37,500 nt of DNA from Paulinella micropora (Eukaryota > Cercozoa > Imbricatea > Euglyphida > Paulinellidae), in assembly GCA_019918135.1 (NCBI GenBank), contig WBZZ01006408.1:67501-105000 (forward strand), written 5' to 3'. Of the stretch, positions 8,450-17,275 are shown one piece after another; the first letter of the stretch is position 1; each line of letters starts with the position of its first letter. Under the pieces are notes generated by a model. It was not told the origin of the DNA and searched no databases. It worked only from the letters and a program-made list of their open reading frames with translations. A program made the translations under genes and the position numbers.

Positions 8450-10618
8450 TCAAATAAAAGTATCAAAATTACCATATCCATTCTGTGCTTTCAACTTTTC
8501 CGCTTCTTCTTCTTTTAAGTCTGTGAAACCCGAACTAAACTTAAATCGGTTGCCTTTCGCCCGCTCCATTAAAAATCTCATACTATGCCAACCGCACGTG
8601 TCTGAGGTGTTGGATTGTTGTTTTACTTGATTAACCTTCATTAACAAATAACTATCGGGGTGGCTTTTATCTATTAGCCTTTTCATTTGTTGCTGAAAGT
8701 CTTCCGTTGGTTGGTAAAGTGCTAATGGGTCATACACTTCAACACTCCTGTCTTTATCTAGACTTATCCATACGGAGATCCAATGAGACCCTGATTGTTT
8801 GTGATTGTCCAAATTCATAATAAATCCGTATCGCTTTCTTTTTTCTGGATTTAGTTTGTAGATTTCATCACTGGCTATCGCTCCGAGATACCATCCATAT
8901 TTTTTCATTATGTCATCTATTTCATTAGTCATTAAACCGCGACCCTCACCTTGTAATGGGACTTGATCTGGCTGTGGCTCTGGCTCTGGTTGCTCTGGTT
9001 GCTGTGGCTCCTCTGGTGGTGTTCGGTCTGGCGGTGTAGTCGTATCCACTGCTGGCTCTGGTGGAATATCCCTATCTCCTACACGTAAATCTCCGACATG
9101 TCGGAGATTGGGATTTACACGTTGGAGATATGGTGGTAGCGGTGTCTCCGCGACGCTCGGGGGTATGGTAGGGGGTGGAACCCCCTCCAGTGGCATCCCT
9201 TCATCAACATTTAAATCCGCTGAAACTTGTTTATCTACATTTGGGTCTATTGTCATTTTGTTAGTTAGAGTATTTACAAAATCATGTTTGTTCATTGTGT
9301 GTTTCCAATCTTTGCGGGCTAAGTATTTTTTTATTTTCGCTATTGAAAATACCTTATCAATTAATTCATCTAATGTCTTCGCTCCACTACCTTTTTGTTC
9401 AGTAATACCCATATACTCTTCATATCTAGCATAATCCGCCACTTTTCTTTTTACGTTTTTCACCTCACTTCCAACATCAATATTAAACCTTTTAATCATG
9501 TTAATTATCCAATTTGAAGTGTCTTTGTAATTTAATTTGTTATGACCATCACTATCTAGTCTCTTTTTTAAAGCATGTGCTAACTCTTTTATGGTAATGG
9601 TTGGGTGATAAGTTTTTGAAAATCCAGAGATTAAAAATTGATTAATTTGTAAATTTTCAAGATGCTTACCCTTTTCTTCCACTTTCTTTTTTTCCTTTTC
9701 AAGTTTTTCTTTATATTCTTCTGCTAACTTTTTCTGTTCTTCTAAAGATGTCGCTGTGGCTATAGCCATCTGAATATCTTGACTGGCTTTTTGTAAGTCT
9801 TTGAGACTCATCTTTTTAATGAATTTATCTGTATATCCTGCTAATTTCAGTGTTTCAATATCTTTCTGCTTTTGCTTTTTTTCTTCCTCATATTGCTCTT
9901 TTGTTTTCAATGGTGCTTCATCTCCTAAATTAGGTAAGGCTGGTGCTTGTGGTGGTGCTCCAAATGGTGGTGCTAATGGTGGTGCTTGTGGCGGTGCTTG
10001 TGGTTGTCCCTGTTGTTGTGGCATGATATATTGATACTGCTGTGGCGGTGGCATAATAGCCAATCTTTGGTTCCTTTGCTGTTCGTATTGTAAATCCTCT
10101 ATGAGTTTTTGCTCCCTTCTTAGTTCTCTGTCTTTTTGTTCTTGTCGTTCCTTGATATCGGATAGTTCATTTCGGTGTATCCTTGCTAACTCATCCTGCC
10201 TTTCCTTAGCATCGGCTATGTCTTTTCTTTCTTGCCTCTTCTTTTCTTCTTCAGCATCCGCCTGTGCTTTTTTCTCTTTTTGGTCTATCTCATCAATCTT
10301 TTCGTATTTCTCCTTCTTAAGTTTGTCTAAGTGATCATTAATGGCTGTTCTCGTATTCTGCTCAATCTCAGACAGACTCTGGACTTTTCTTAAGTCTTCT
10401 TTTCGCTTAGGTGTCCGCTTTGCTTCCAATCTCCGACGCGTCGGAGATTTTGTGCTTAAGTATTTCATAAAAAGTTTAACGATTTGAAGTGTGCTCATAT
10501 CATTTGTTTTCTTGCCAAAATTAAGATAATATTTTTTACCCTTCTGGATAATATACGGCTTCCCGCTTTTGTTTCTATAAACCCGCGGGGGTCTTAATTT
10601 CTGTTTCTTCGTTTTCAT
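8450..10618 (-). CDS. Scaffold-like coiled-coil protein fused to adenain-type cysteine protease
   Basis: I chose the ATG at 10618 (after TTTTATA), not the in-frame ATG at 10654, because the element 2 homologue also begins at KxxKxRPPRVYRNKSG. The 722-aa product has a basic N-terminus (IIQKGKKYYLNFGKK), a long Glu/Lys/Arg coiled coil, a Pro/Gln/Ala-rich linker, a conserved helical middle domain (LAGYTDKFIKKMSLKDLQ onward) and a Pro/Glu-rich linker. The C-terminal 165 residues form an adenovirus/Ulp1-type protease: His in GSHW (about 611), Asp in VEVYDP (about 628) and Cys in SDTCGWHS (about 673). Virion maturation protease fused to an assembly protein is the likely role; the fusion would place the protease inside the capsid. 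Confidence 0.85.
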   Translation of the reverse strand: MKTKKQKLRPPRVYRNKSGKPYIIQKGKKYYLNFGKKTNDMSTLQIVKLFMKYLSTKSPTRRRLEAKRTPKRKEDLRKVQSLSEIEQNTRTAINDHLDKLKKEKYEKIDEIDQKEKKAQADAEEEKKRQERKDIADAKERQDELARIHRNELSDIKERQEQKDRELRREQKLIEDLQYEQQRNQRLAIMPPPQQYQYIMPQQQGQPQAPPQAPPLAPPFGAPPQAPALPNLGDEAPLKTKEQYEEEKKQKQKDIETLKLAGYTDKFIKKMSLKDLQKASQDIQMAIATATSLEEQKKLAEEYKEKLEKEKKKVEEKGKHLENLQINQFLISGFSKTYHPTITIKELAHALKKRLDSDGHNKLNYKDTSNWIINMIKRFNIDVGSEVKNVKRKVADYARYEEYMGITEQKGSGAKTLDELIDKVFSIAKIKKYLARKDWKHTMNKHDFVNTLTNKMTIDPNVDKQVSADLNVDEGMPLEGVPPPTIPPSVAETPLPPYLQRVNPNLRHVGDLRVGDRDIPPEPAVDTTTPPDRTPPEEPQQPEQPEPEPQPDQVPLQGEGRGLMTNEIDDIMKKYGWYLGAIASDEIYKLNPEKRKRYGFIMNLDNHKQSGSHWISVWISLDKDRSVEVYDPLALYQPTEDFQQQMKRLIDKSHPDSYLLMKVNQVKQQSNTSDTCGWHSMRFLMERAKGNRFKFSSGFTDLKEEEAEKLKAQNGYGNFDTFI
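9079..9126. repeat. Nested family P palindrome in the protease linker
   Basis: A perfect 20-bp palindrome, ATCTCCGACATGTCGGAGAT, lies at 9089-9108. It is flanked by imperfect outer arms, CTCCTACACGTAAAT and ATTTACACGTTGGAG, which pair with each other. It is in frame and encodes part of an Arg/His/Gly segment (RHVGD type). No palindrome occurs at this point in element 2. Confidence 0.85.
10428..10449. repeat. Family P palindrome in the N-terminal part of the protease fusion gene
   Basis: This is a perfect 22-bp palindrome with core CTCCGACGCGTCGGAG. It is in frame and encodes SPTRRRLE. The element 2 gene has unrelated sequence at this point. Confidence 0.88.
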
Positions 10619-10666
10619 TATATAAAACAAAAAAATATTTATACATAATTTCAAACAATTATCTTT

Positions 10667-10981
10667 TCAAAACTTTAAGGCACCACGTCCGCTCTGCCTA
10701 CCATACCCAAGTTTCGCGGCGGTAGAGCCTATACGAGACGCATATGGAACCCCGACATCACCAAGGGCATTCGCAGTCTTTGAAATAATCTTGTTATCAC
10801 GAAGAAATTTATTCACTGCCATTGCCGTTTTCCCAACCTTTGCCCAGTTAATTTTACCGCCAGCCTGCCCCTTGCCCTTCTTCCTCCCTGTTTTCTTTTT
10901 ACCTCCAGCCATTGTGCTTGAGTTAATAGTTCGTTTGCCGATTGTTGGAATGACTTCAACACGAGTTGTTTTTACTACCAT
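10667..10981 (-). CDS. Small basic glycine-rich protein, possible capsid-associated core protein
   Basis: This 104-aa gene starts right after TATAGTAT. The N-terminus is variable between the two elements and contains a Lys/Gly-rich tract (AGGKKKTGRKKGKGQAGG). The C-terminal 60 residues are conserved: GKINWAKVGKTAMAVNKFLR, DNKIISKTANAL, then GVPYA and AAKLGYGRQ. The Gly-Lys amphipathic pattern and position between ATPase and protease recall small adenovirus-like core or cement proteins (pVI/pX type), but that likeness is weak and inferred. The basic tract could bind DNA and be processed by the protease. Confidence 0.65.
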   Translation of the reverse strand: MVVKTTRVEVIPTIGKRTINSSTMAGGKKKTGRKKGKGQAGGKINWAKVGKTAMAVNKFLRDNKIISKTANALGDVGVPYASRIGSTAAKLGYGRQSGRGALKF

Positions 10982-11017
10982 ATACTATATAAAAAAATAA
11001 TTAATTCTAAATTTTTT

Positions 11018-11836
11018 TTACTTTAACCGATAAGCAAAGTTTTTTCTTAACTCATCATCAACACTTGAAACATATAAAAAGTTAAATCTCTCTTTTGTTG
11101 CCTCGTGATACTTTTGAAGAAAGTAATCAAAGTCAAAAGATAAGTCTAAGTGTTTATACACGAGTTCCATTTTGTCCTGAGATTGGGCTGGAAAGATTAA
11201 TAAATAATCTAACTGCTTTATGGCTTCTGGCCGTAGGTCGTTCAAATACTGACTAGACATAATAACCTTTGATTTATAGTGTCTGTTCTTTTTTAACAAA
11301 TCGCTTACGGACTTGTCTCTTAATCCACTTCCTAAATCGTCCAAAACAAAAACAACCTCTGGAGATATATATTTACTCGGCCTTTCTTTCGGTGTCTCCT
11401 TTATCTGTTTCTTTTCTTTTCCAAAGTATAAAAATTGTGGCTTCTCCATTGGTTCTTTATCATCCTGTTTTACTTCTCCTTCTTGCTCTTCGTCTGGTTT
11501 ATTCAGTTTGTCCAATTCGTAATCAATAATATTCACCCCGTCTGATTTAAGAAAAGTATATACCGCCATCGGGTTGCCTCTGTTCTTAAAGTGCTTTACC
11601 ATTGCTTTATAAATGTAGTCCTTGTGGATTGTTGAAGCGATAATAACGATACGGGTTTTTCTGTCTGTTGTCCGTTTCAGTATTTCAAAGAGTGCTGTTG
11701 TTTTCCCGCTCTTCTTTCTTGCGAGTAGAAATATGTTGGCATACGGCTCATTAAATAATTTATAACCTTTGGCTTTTTTGTTTCCATCACCATCTTGTTT
11801 TACTGGCTTCACCTTGACATTGTTTATTTTCTCCAT
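11018..11836 (-). CDS. DNA-packaging ATPase (FtsK/HerA-type, A32-like)
   Basis: The ATG at 11836 gives 272 aa and matches the element 2 start (MEKINNVKVKPVK); an upstream ATG at 11866 would overlap the preceding gene. The Walker A motif is in LLARKKSGKTTAL (about residues 37-49). Walker B is VVFVLDDLGSG (about 168-178). Further conserved parts are IVIIASTIHKDYIYK, NRHYKSKVIMSSQYLNDLRP and a C-terminal ERFNFLYVSS. The enzyme would drive genome entry into preformed capsids. It follows the 120-aa gene by only 8 bases; in element 2 the same gap holds a 147-base hairpin pair. Confidence 0.87.
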   Translation of the reverse strand: MEKINNVKVKPVKQDGDGNKKAKGYKLFNEPYANIFLLARKKSGKTTALFEILKRTTDRKTRIVIIASTIHKDYIYKAMVKHFKNRGNPMAVYTFLKSDGVNIIDYELDKLNKPDEEQEGEVKQDDKEPMEKPQFLYFGKEKKQIKETPKERPSKYISPEVVFVLDDLGSGLRDKSVSDLLKKNRHYKSKVIMSSQYLNDLRPEAIKQLDYLLIFPAQSQDKMELVYKHLDLSFDFDYFLQKYHEATKERFNFLYVSSVDDELRKNFAYRLK

Positions 11837-11844
11837 CCTATATT

Positions 11845-12207
11845 CTACCCTACGAATTCCAAACACACAACAATTCGTCCCGCTAAATTTCCTGTGTCAA
11901 TATTTCCGCTGTCAGTTTCAAGGATTTTAAATGTATATTGGCCGTCCGTCCATCCGACGATACCCAAATTATAACCGAGATTTGAAATGTTTGCTATATT
12001 ACTATCCGCGAATGTTCCAATAATTCCAATTCTATCCATATAAAGAATTCTAGTTTTGGTTTCGGTCTGGTCGTTCATATAGTGGATAAACTTAACATTC
12101 ATTTTGGTGGGTGTGAATGACATTTGGATATTCTTATTAAATGTTTTGCTTCCTCCAGCAAAATCATTGCTCAGAAAAATAATCTTTTGGTATTTATAGT
12201 CAGTCAT
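11845..12207 (-). CDS. 120-aa conserved structural-type protein, unknown
   Basis: I chose the ATG at 12207 because the element 2 homologue begins at the equivalent Met (MTxxKYQKIIFLSNDF) and has the same 120-aa length. The sequence is beta-prone and highly conserved between elements (GSKTFNKNIQMSFTPTKM, YMDRIGIIGTFADS, GWTDGQYTFKILETDSG, RIVVCLEFVG). No membrane segment or catalytic motif is seen. Its place directly before the ATPase suggests a virion component, perhaps a small beta-barrel, but that is inference. Its ATG overlaps the ATG of the plus-strand gene at 12206. Confidence 0.75.
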   Translation of the reverse strand: MTDYKYQKIIFLSNDFAGGSKTFNKNIQMSFTPTKMNVKFIHYMNDQTETKTRILYMDRIGIIGTFADSNIANISNLGYNLGIVGWTDGQYTFKILETDSGNIDTGNLAGRIVVCLEFVG

Positions 12208-12466
12208 GGTTATATTACTACTCATAAACTTTTTAATAATCAAAATATTTTCGCGGAGTGCCTGCGACTTTTACTCTCGGGTAAGCGAAAAAAAGAATAT
12301 TAGTTGTGTTTATTGTATTCAAAAAGGTATAGATACTAAATTTAAATGTATTTACAAACCGATGAGTGATTGGTGTGTTAGTTTTGATGAAGCCCTGCCT
12401 TTAATGTGTTCGGGTAGTGATGCTTCTTGGTATAAAATCCACTTATATGAATGTTCATTTCTTTGA
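12206..12466 (+). CDS. 86-aa cysteine-rich protein with hydrophobic N-terminus, on the opposite strand of the virion module
   Basis: The protein sequence is conserved in element 2 (32362-32658) despite DNA changes: ACDFYSR, SEKKNISCVYCIQKGIDTKF, YKPMSDW, SFDEALPLMC and a C-terminal ECSFL. This argues for a real gene. The N-terminal 16 residues (MVILLLINFLIIKIFS) look like a signal peptide or membrane anchor, and at least six Cys follow, suggesting disulphides or a metal site. It overlaps the convergent membrane-protein gene by 12 bases and shares start-codon bases with the divergent 120-aa gene. Function is unknown; a secreted or membrane-exposed role is inferred. Confidence 0.65.
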   Translation: MVILLLINFLIIKIFSRSACDFYSRVSEKKNISCVYCIQKGIDTKFKCIYKPMSDWCVSFDEALPLMCSGSDASWYKIHLYECSFL

Positions 12467-12805
12467 AGAAGGTGATGGAAGGCATATCCCAATCAAAAGT
12501 GTTAAAATACCGACATAAGTATTAGCAACCTCACAAGGTAAGTTCTTTTCAGATAGCCTTACGATGCAAAGGGTTATAATGGATATAATGATACCCATTT
12601 GAAATAAGTATTTAATAAGTCGGCTGTCTGTCGGTCTGTTTGTTATACAACAACAATTCCAGTTATCTTCCAATTCGTGCTCTACTTTTTTTTCCTCAGT
12701 CTTTAGTTCTACTTCAAGAACACGGGATTTTAACTCGGGAGTTAGTTCGCCATCCATATCCATAATAGGTGGGGGTCTGTGAAGTCTGGTTGTATTATTA
12801 GCCAT
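12455..12805 (-). CDS. Small membrane protein with two transmembrane segments
   Basis: I chose the ATG at 12805 (after GTATATCCAACC); the frame upstream opens only with TTG. The 116-aa product has a polar Pro-rich N-terminus, a charged helix (ELKSRVLEVELKTEEKKVEH), a Cys cluster (NWNCCCI) and two hydrophobic segments: GIIISIITLCIVRL, then TYVGILTLLIGICL. The element 2 copy is 130 aa; the difference is palindromic DNA near the N-terminus. Its start overlaps the fibre stop by 8 bases, implying coupled expression. It may be a virion membrane, entry or lysis protein (inference). Confidence 0.75.
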   Translation of the reverse strand: MANNTTRLHRPPPIMDMDGELTPELKSRVLEVELKTEEKKVEHELEDNWNCCCITNRPTDSRLIKYLFQMGIIISIITLCIVRLSEKNLPCEVANTYVGILTLLIGICLPSPSSKK

Positions 12806-15800
12806 TGGTTGGATATACAACGGCTCTTATTTCTGCTAGTTGATTGGTTAAATCTTGTAATATATTGAGTAAAGTTTTATTTTCTTTTTCTAAATTAATC
12901 ACCCTATCTCGGACATGTCCGAGATTATCCCTATCTCCAACGAGTTGGAGATTTACATGTTGAAATCCGCTTACCAATATCGGTATAAAACTTGTATATG
13001 TTATGCCTTCAAGGTAGCCTTCTCCATCCTCTGCTTTCATTCCACTTTCAGATACAAATTCAGGAAATACTTTTTTGACTTCGTCCGCAATAAATCCGTG
13101 GCCTTTTTTTTCTTTCTTCTCATCTGATTTCCAGTAATATGAACAACAATTTATTTTCATAAGTTTATCACAACAATCACCGCAGTCTAATGTTTTAATA
13201 TCCGATTTTAGCCTTCTGTCCGAGGAGTTTGTCCAAGCACCATTTAGCGGGATATAATTATAACTACCTGACGGCTCGCTGTTGGTATTTGTAGTAGTCC
13301 AAGCATGGAGCAAACCAGTTGAAGATGTAAGCACTCCATAATTCGTATATCCTCCTGATTTAAAATGTAGTAGCGGGTCGTTAGTATAAGTTGGCCTTTT
13401 TCGTATTAATAAATTACCGCTTGATGCTGTTGGTAAAACTAACTCTCCCGATGTATTAATATTAATCGCCTCAGTGTAAGATATATTGTTTCCAACCGCT
13501 GTTCCTGAATTATAATAAAAAGCGAGTTTTCCACCTTTTTGAATTAGAAAGTTTGAACCGCTGTGGCTTGATTTCCAGTTCGTGCCATCAAAATAAGCAT
13601 CAAAACTTAAATTAACATTGTCGTGTGCCCAGTTTAGTTGTTGAAAAACTGGATAGGCATCGGTTGAAGTTATTGCCTGTATATGTGGCCCTGCTACATT
13701 ACTCGCCGTTCCGTATATTTCTAAACCACCTGTCGCTCCTACTCCTTTCGTTGAGTTGCCTATGATTATCGGCTTACCTAGTGCTGTTGTTATTTTATCG
13801 CTCGTTGTTAATGTTGTTGTTGATACACCCGCACTAGCCGTTATTAACCCTTTTGTCCATAAAGTGCCGTTTGCCCCGTTTAATGACATTAACAATTGTT
13901 CGGAAGAGTTCTCCCATATAAAACCATCGGTTGAAGCATTACTTACCCTAAATCTAACAGCAAAAGAAGTGAAATCATTGCCAGCAACCGCAGACCCTCC
14001 TGCTAGACTTCTGGTATTTACACCTCCTCCATTTGAAGCCATATAAATGCCATAATTTGTATTGCCAGTGTCCCACAGAAATATTCCGCGTGTATTACCT
14101 CCATTAGTATTTCCTTGTATAACTATGCTTGAACCTCCTGTCGCTGTTAATAATCCGCTTGCGGTTAGTGTCGTTGTTGATATACCCGCATTTGCCGTTA
14201 TTAATCCACTCGCGGTTGCTGTTGTTGTTGATATACCAGCTGTTGAAGTAATTGTTGTTCCTGTTATTGTTCCGCCATTTGTTATGTTGTTTGAATTCAT
14301 ATCTAAGGCTCCATAAAACCGCATACCGCCCGCATTATTAAAACGGACAATGTCAGACGAAGCGGATTTATTATCCAAAAGTTTTGAAATATAAAGTCCC
14401 GCACCTTTTACATCAGATGCTACATTCGTAAATACATAACCTCGTTGGTTCGCGGTTCCACTTGAAGCAGTATTTAGAGTAAATAAGAAATACTGATAAT
14501 CACCCGTTGTCTGTGAAAAGAATATATCTCCTCCGTTTTGGTTTAATATCCTCGCCCCATTATATGTTATATTTCCACCATTAATGATATCAACATTATT
14601 GAAATCGGCTTGGCTTAACAAATTTAGTGCCCTTACATCATTTCTACTTCCATTAAATATCTTAATTCCTGTTATGGTTTGGTCTCCTGTTAGTTTTACA
14701 TTTTGCCCGTCCAATGTGTCCGCATATCCTTTTGTTGCTCCGTCCGTTGATAATGTCGGAGTTCCAAGGTTCGCTATTTTGCTACTATTACAATCTAACC
14801 CCGAAGCATTTACCCAACCGACTATCGTCCCATCAATAATAAAACTTATTTTTTTCGCAGAAATTTCAAAGTTGTAATATGTTGCTGTTTTCATATCCAA
14901 ACTAGCAATTGACCCGATATTGGCTGTGGAGTTAAAAACCACGAATGTGCCCTTTGTTGTCGCATTGATTGAATTTCCTGTTATTTCAACACCACTGCTA
15001 TATGTCTTAATTCCTGCTATGGTTTGGTTTCCTGTTAGTTTCACATTTTGCCCGTCTAATGTATCTACATAACTTTTCGTTGTTGCGTCTGTTGTTGCTG
15101 TTGGTGTGGCTAAGTTTGTTATTTTTCTGTTGTTTAAAGATAGTGTAGTGCCAGTTGCTGTTGCTATTACATTATCCCCAGCATATAACTCTACATACGA
15201 ACCAGTTATTTGTATTGGATAATAGCCCGCTGTTGCTATTTTTTGTGCCACAATCTCTCCTATATTTGTCGCCGTATCAAAGGCGATACCGATACCATCA
15301 AAAGCGGTTGGAGCAGTAGCACCCCGAACTTCTATTGTTGAAGTAAATTTTTTATTCCCTGCTATGGTTTGGTCTCCTGTTAGTTTAACGACTGCGGTAT
15401 CAAGAGCCGAAACATCAATACCATCAACAAGATTAACATTTGTTATACTTTGGCTTTTCATATCAATCCCCGCACTAGCATTTATTATGTTGCTGAATGT
15501 TTTGGTTCCTGCTATGGTTTGGTCTCCTGTTAGTTTAACGACTGCGGTATCAATAGCCGAAACATCAATACCATCAACCAAATTTACATTTGTTATTGAA
15601 AATCCACCCATATTTAAACTGCCCGTCATAGCCGTTGTTCCGTCCTTTGCTAGTTTCGTATCGGTATATGCTTTCGTTGAAGCATCGCCATCATAGAATG
15701 GTGCGGGTAGTCCGCTGATTGCTGTTGAGCTGTTAAAATTTAAAACATTATTTGTCAGTGTCATTCCGCCCCCTGTTGTTGGAGCAAAAAGTATGGACGA

Positions 15801-16538
15801 GCCTACAAAAGATAATGGATAGCCCGTTGCCCCACCTACCTCCGACGAATAAATAGAACCCATATTATTGTTGTAATTGAAGAATAATTTTCCTGTGTTT
15901 AATGGATTTGAGTCTTTTACGGCCACATAAGTAGTAAATGTTTTATTCCCTGTTATGGTTTGGTCTCCTGTTAGTTTTACCACAGAACTATCAAGAGCCG
16001 AAACATCAACGCCATCAACATTACCGACATTTGCTACATTAAAACCCCCCATATTTAAATCTCCAAACATCATAGCGAGACCATCCAATCTAAGAAAAGG
16101 TGAAGCAACATTTCGCCATTGACCTGTGCTATAAATGAGTAGTTGGTTATCGGTTGGTGTTGTTATGACTACATCACTTAAAGCATCTATTGATTTAGTC
16201 GCTATCCTTATGTCAAAGTCCGTATTAGCCCTTGCTGTGGTGTAGTATAGATTGGTTCCTTCGGTTAAGTTGGTTGTGCTCTTTGTTGCTAATTGAGTGT
16301 CAAACCTAGCATTAGTATAATATAAATTGGTGCCTTCTTTTACATCGGCCGTAGATTTTAAAGCCAACCTCGCATCAAATCGGCTGTTAGTAAAATAAAG
16401 ATTTACGGGGTCGGCATCTTCTGGCACCCTATCTGTGTATAATCCCACTATGTTTGTGTTGGTAAGGTCTAAATTTTTAATATCTAGACTATCAACTGCG
16501 ATTTCTGATAAACCTAGTAAGGATTTATATTGCGACAT
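12798..16538 (-). CDS. Fibre-like protein with repeat shaft and C-terminal S74 intramolecular chaperone
   Basis: The largest gene (1246 aa) has an N-terminal SQYKSLLGLSEIAVDSLDIK segment that may attach to the capsid. Three repeats of the type LYYTNARFDTQLATKST follow, then about seven shaft repeats (VVKLTGDQTIAGNKTF type). A Thr/Ala-rich part (GISTTTLTASG) comes next, then a variable distal region. From about residue 1100, NSSDRRLKSDI starts a Peptidase_S74 chaperone, followed by GHGFIADEVKKVFPEFVSES and a coiled coil. In this family the domain assists trimer folding and cleaves itself off at the Ser. The protein is likely the host-binding fibre. Element 2 has a frameshifted homologue. Confidence 0.88.
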   Translation of the reverse strand: MSQYKSLLGLSEIAVDSLDIKNLDLTNTNIVGLYTDRVPEDADPVNLYFTNSRFDARLALKSTADVKEGTNLYYTNARFDTQLATKSTTNLTEGTNLYYTTARANTDFDIRIATKSIDALSDVVITTPTDNQLLIYSTGQWRNVASPFLRLDGLAMMFGDLNMGGFNVANVGNVDGVDVSALDSSVVKLTGDQTITGNKTFTTYVAVKDSNPLNTGKLFFNYNNNMGSIYSSEVGGATGYPLSFVGSSILFAPTTGGGMTLTNNVLNFNSSTAISGLPAPFYDGDASTKAYTDTKLAKDGTTAMTGSLNMGGFSITNVNLVDGIDVSAIDTAVVKLTGDQTIAGTKTFSNIINASAGIDMKSQSITNVNLVDGIDVSALDTAVVKLTGDQTIAGNKKFTSTIEVRGATAPTAFDGIGIAFDTATNIGEIVAQKIATAGYYPIQITGSYVELYAGDNVIATATGTTLSLNNRKITNLATPTATTDATTKSYVDTLDGQNVKLTGNQTIAGIKTYSSGVEITGNSINATTKGTFVVFNSTANIGSIASLDMKTATYYNFEISAKKISFIIDGTIVGWVNASGLDCNSSKIANLGTPTLSTDGATKGYADTLDGQNVKLTGDQTITGIKIFNGSRNDVRALNLLSQADFNNVDIINGGNITYNGARILNQNGGDIFFSQTTGDYQYFLFTLNTASSGTANQRGYVFTNVASDVKGAGLYISKLLDNKSASSDIVRFNNAGGMRFYGALDMNSNNITNGGTITGTTITSTAGISTTTATASGLITANAGISTTTLTASGLLTATGGSSIVIQGNTNGGNTRGIFLWDTGNTNYGIYMASNGGGVNTRSLAGGSAVAGNDFTSFAVRFRVSNASTDGFIWENSSEQLLMSLNGANGTLWTKGLITASAGVSTTTLTTSDKITTALGKPIIIGNSTKGVGATGGLEIYGTASNVAGPHIQAITSTDAYPVFQQLNWAHDNVNLSFDAYFDGTNWKSSHSGSNFLIQKGGKLAFYYNSGTAVGNNISYTEAININTSGELVLPTASSGNLLIRKRPTYTNDPLLHFKSGGYTNYGVLTSSTGLLHAWTTTNTNSEPSGSYNYIPLNGAWTNSSDRRLKSDIKTLDCGDCCDKLMKINCCSYYWKSDEKKEKKGHGFIADEVKKVFPEFVSESGMKAEDGEGYLEGITYTSFIPILVSGFQHVNLQLVGDRDNLGHVRDRVINLEKENKTLLNILQDLTNQLAEIRAVVYPTNG
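12906..12952. repeat. Tandem family P palindromes in the fibre chaperone tail
   Basis: Two 20-bp palindromes are separated by TATCCCT-type linker: ATCTCGGAC-AT-GTCCGAGAT at 12906-12925 and ATCTCCAAC-GA-GTTGGAGAT at 12933-12952. They are in frame. The same pair lies at the homologous site in element 2 (33140-33186), so this insertion predates the split of the two elements. Confidence 0.9.
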
Positions 16539-16592
16539 ATTATATTAATAATTATTAAAAAAAATACTAAAATATATTAATCTTAGTATAAA
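16539..16592. promoter_or_regulatory. Divergent intergenic promoter region
   Basis: The 54 AT-rich bases between the fibre start (minus) and the 180-aa gene start (plus) hold TATATTAAT on each side: TATTATATTAATAA next to the fibre and ATATATTAATCTTAGTATAA next to the plus gene. Element 2 keeps both ends (36846-36903) but differs in the middle. It is probably a bidirectional promoter. Confidence 0.55.
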
Positions 16593-17135
16593 ATGCCGTC
16601 AGCAGAAGCAAGTCGTAAGAATTGGGGTAGTGCTGTGGAAGGAATAAAAGCGAAAGCGAAACAGCGAAAGATGGAGCATGCTAAAAATGTATTAGCACAA
16701 TACCGAAATGCTGTAAAGCAAGAAGACGAAGATATGGAGGAACGAATAAAGCAAATTGAAGAAAAGAACTTGGCTAAGGATATTATTACTGAACAAGATA
16801 ATGATAGCCCAGAGGAAAAGAGTGAGAGTGAGGACGAGGTTGATTTCACTGATATAATTGCCGAAAAGATGGCGAAAATGAAAATCAAAAGAGTGAAGGC
16901 GGAGACTAAGAGAGCGAAGAAGAGCAAGAAGATAGAGCCAGATCTATTTCGACGCGTCGAAATAGATCAGCCAGAGAGTGAAGAAAGTGAAAGCGAGAGT
17001 AGTGAAGAAGAAATCAAGCCTAAGAAAGGTAAGGGTAAAAAATCAAGTAGTGTAAGTGTAAAGGTATATAATCAATCTTCAGGTGCTAAGAAAGAAAAAA
17101 GTGATGAAATAGATAGAGTGTTTTTAAAATTTTAA
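16593..17135 (+). CDS. 180-aa highly charged coiled-coil protein, unknown
   Basis: It starts after TTAGTATAAA. The N-terminal 70 residues (EASRKNWGSAVEGIKAKAK onward) are basic and helical and are identical in element 2. They are followed by acidic Ser/Glu tracts (ESEESESESSEEE), a Lys/Gly patch (KPKKGKGKKSSS) and a conserved VKVYNQSSGAKKEKS tail. It looks intrinsically disordered and could bind DNA or regulate transcription; no known domain is recognised. Element 1 has a 28-bp palindrome inside the gene, and element 2 has a different palindrome at another point in it. A hairpin pair starts 2 bases after the stop codon. Confidence 0.75.
   Translation: MPSAEASRKNWGSAVEGIKAKAKQRKMEHAKNVLAQYRNAVKQEDEDMEERIKQIEEKNLAKDIITEQDNDSPEEKSESEDEVDFTDIIAEKMAKMKIKRVKAETKRAKKSKKIEPDLFRRVEIDQPESEESESESSEEEIKPKKGKGKKSSSVSVKVYNQSSGAKKEKSDEIDRVFLKF
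16941..16968. repeat. 28-bp perfect palindrome inside the 180-aa gene
   Basis: The left arm is GATCTATTTCGACG and the right arm is its exact complement, with no loop. It is in frame, encoding DLFRRVEID. Element 2 lacks it at this point. The core CGACGCGTCG is shared with the palindrome at 10428-10449, but the outer arms are unrelated. Confidence 0.92.
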
Positions 17136-17137
17136 AA

Positions 17138-17275
17138 GATATTTGTAAATCCACACTCCCGCTATCGCTCCCGTGTGTTTTACAAACATCGAACACCGAT
17201 TTATTTTAAACCATAAAGAAAAAACGATGTTTTAGAATAAGCGAGAGTGAAACGAAAGCGCCATTCTAAAATATC
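17138..17275. repeat. Composite family H element (two inverted hairpins with a 33-nt spacer)
   Basis: Hairpin 1 (17138-17191) runs GATATTTGTAAATCCACAC ... GTGTGTTTTACAAACATCG. The spacer is 17192-17224. Hairpin 2 (17225-17275) runs CGATGTTTTAGAATAAGCG ... CGCCATTCTAAAATATC. The first G is 2 bases after the stop of the 180-aa gene, and the last C is directly followed by the integrase ATG. The ends GATATTT and AAACATC pair except for a constant A/C mismatch. The reverse complement of this spacer recurs at 31887-31919 with one mismatch. Confidence 0.85.
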
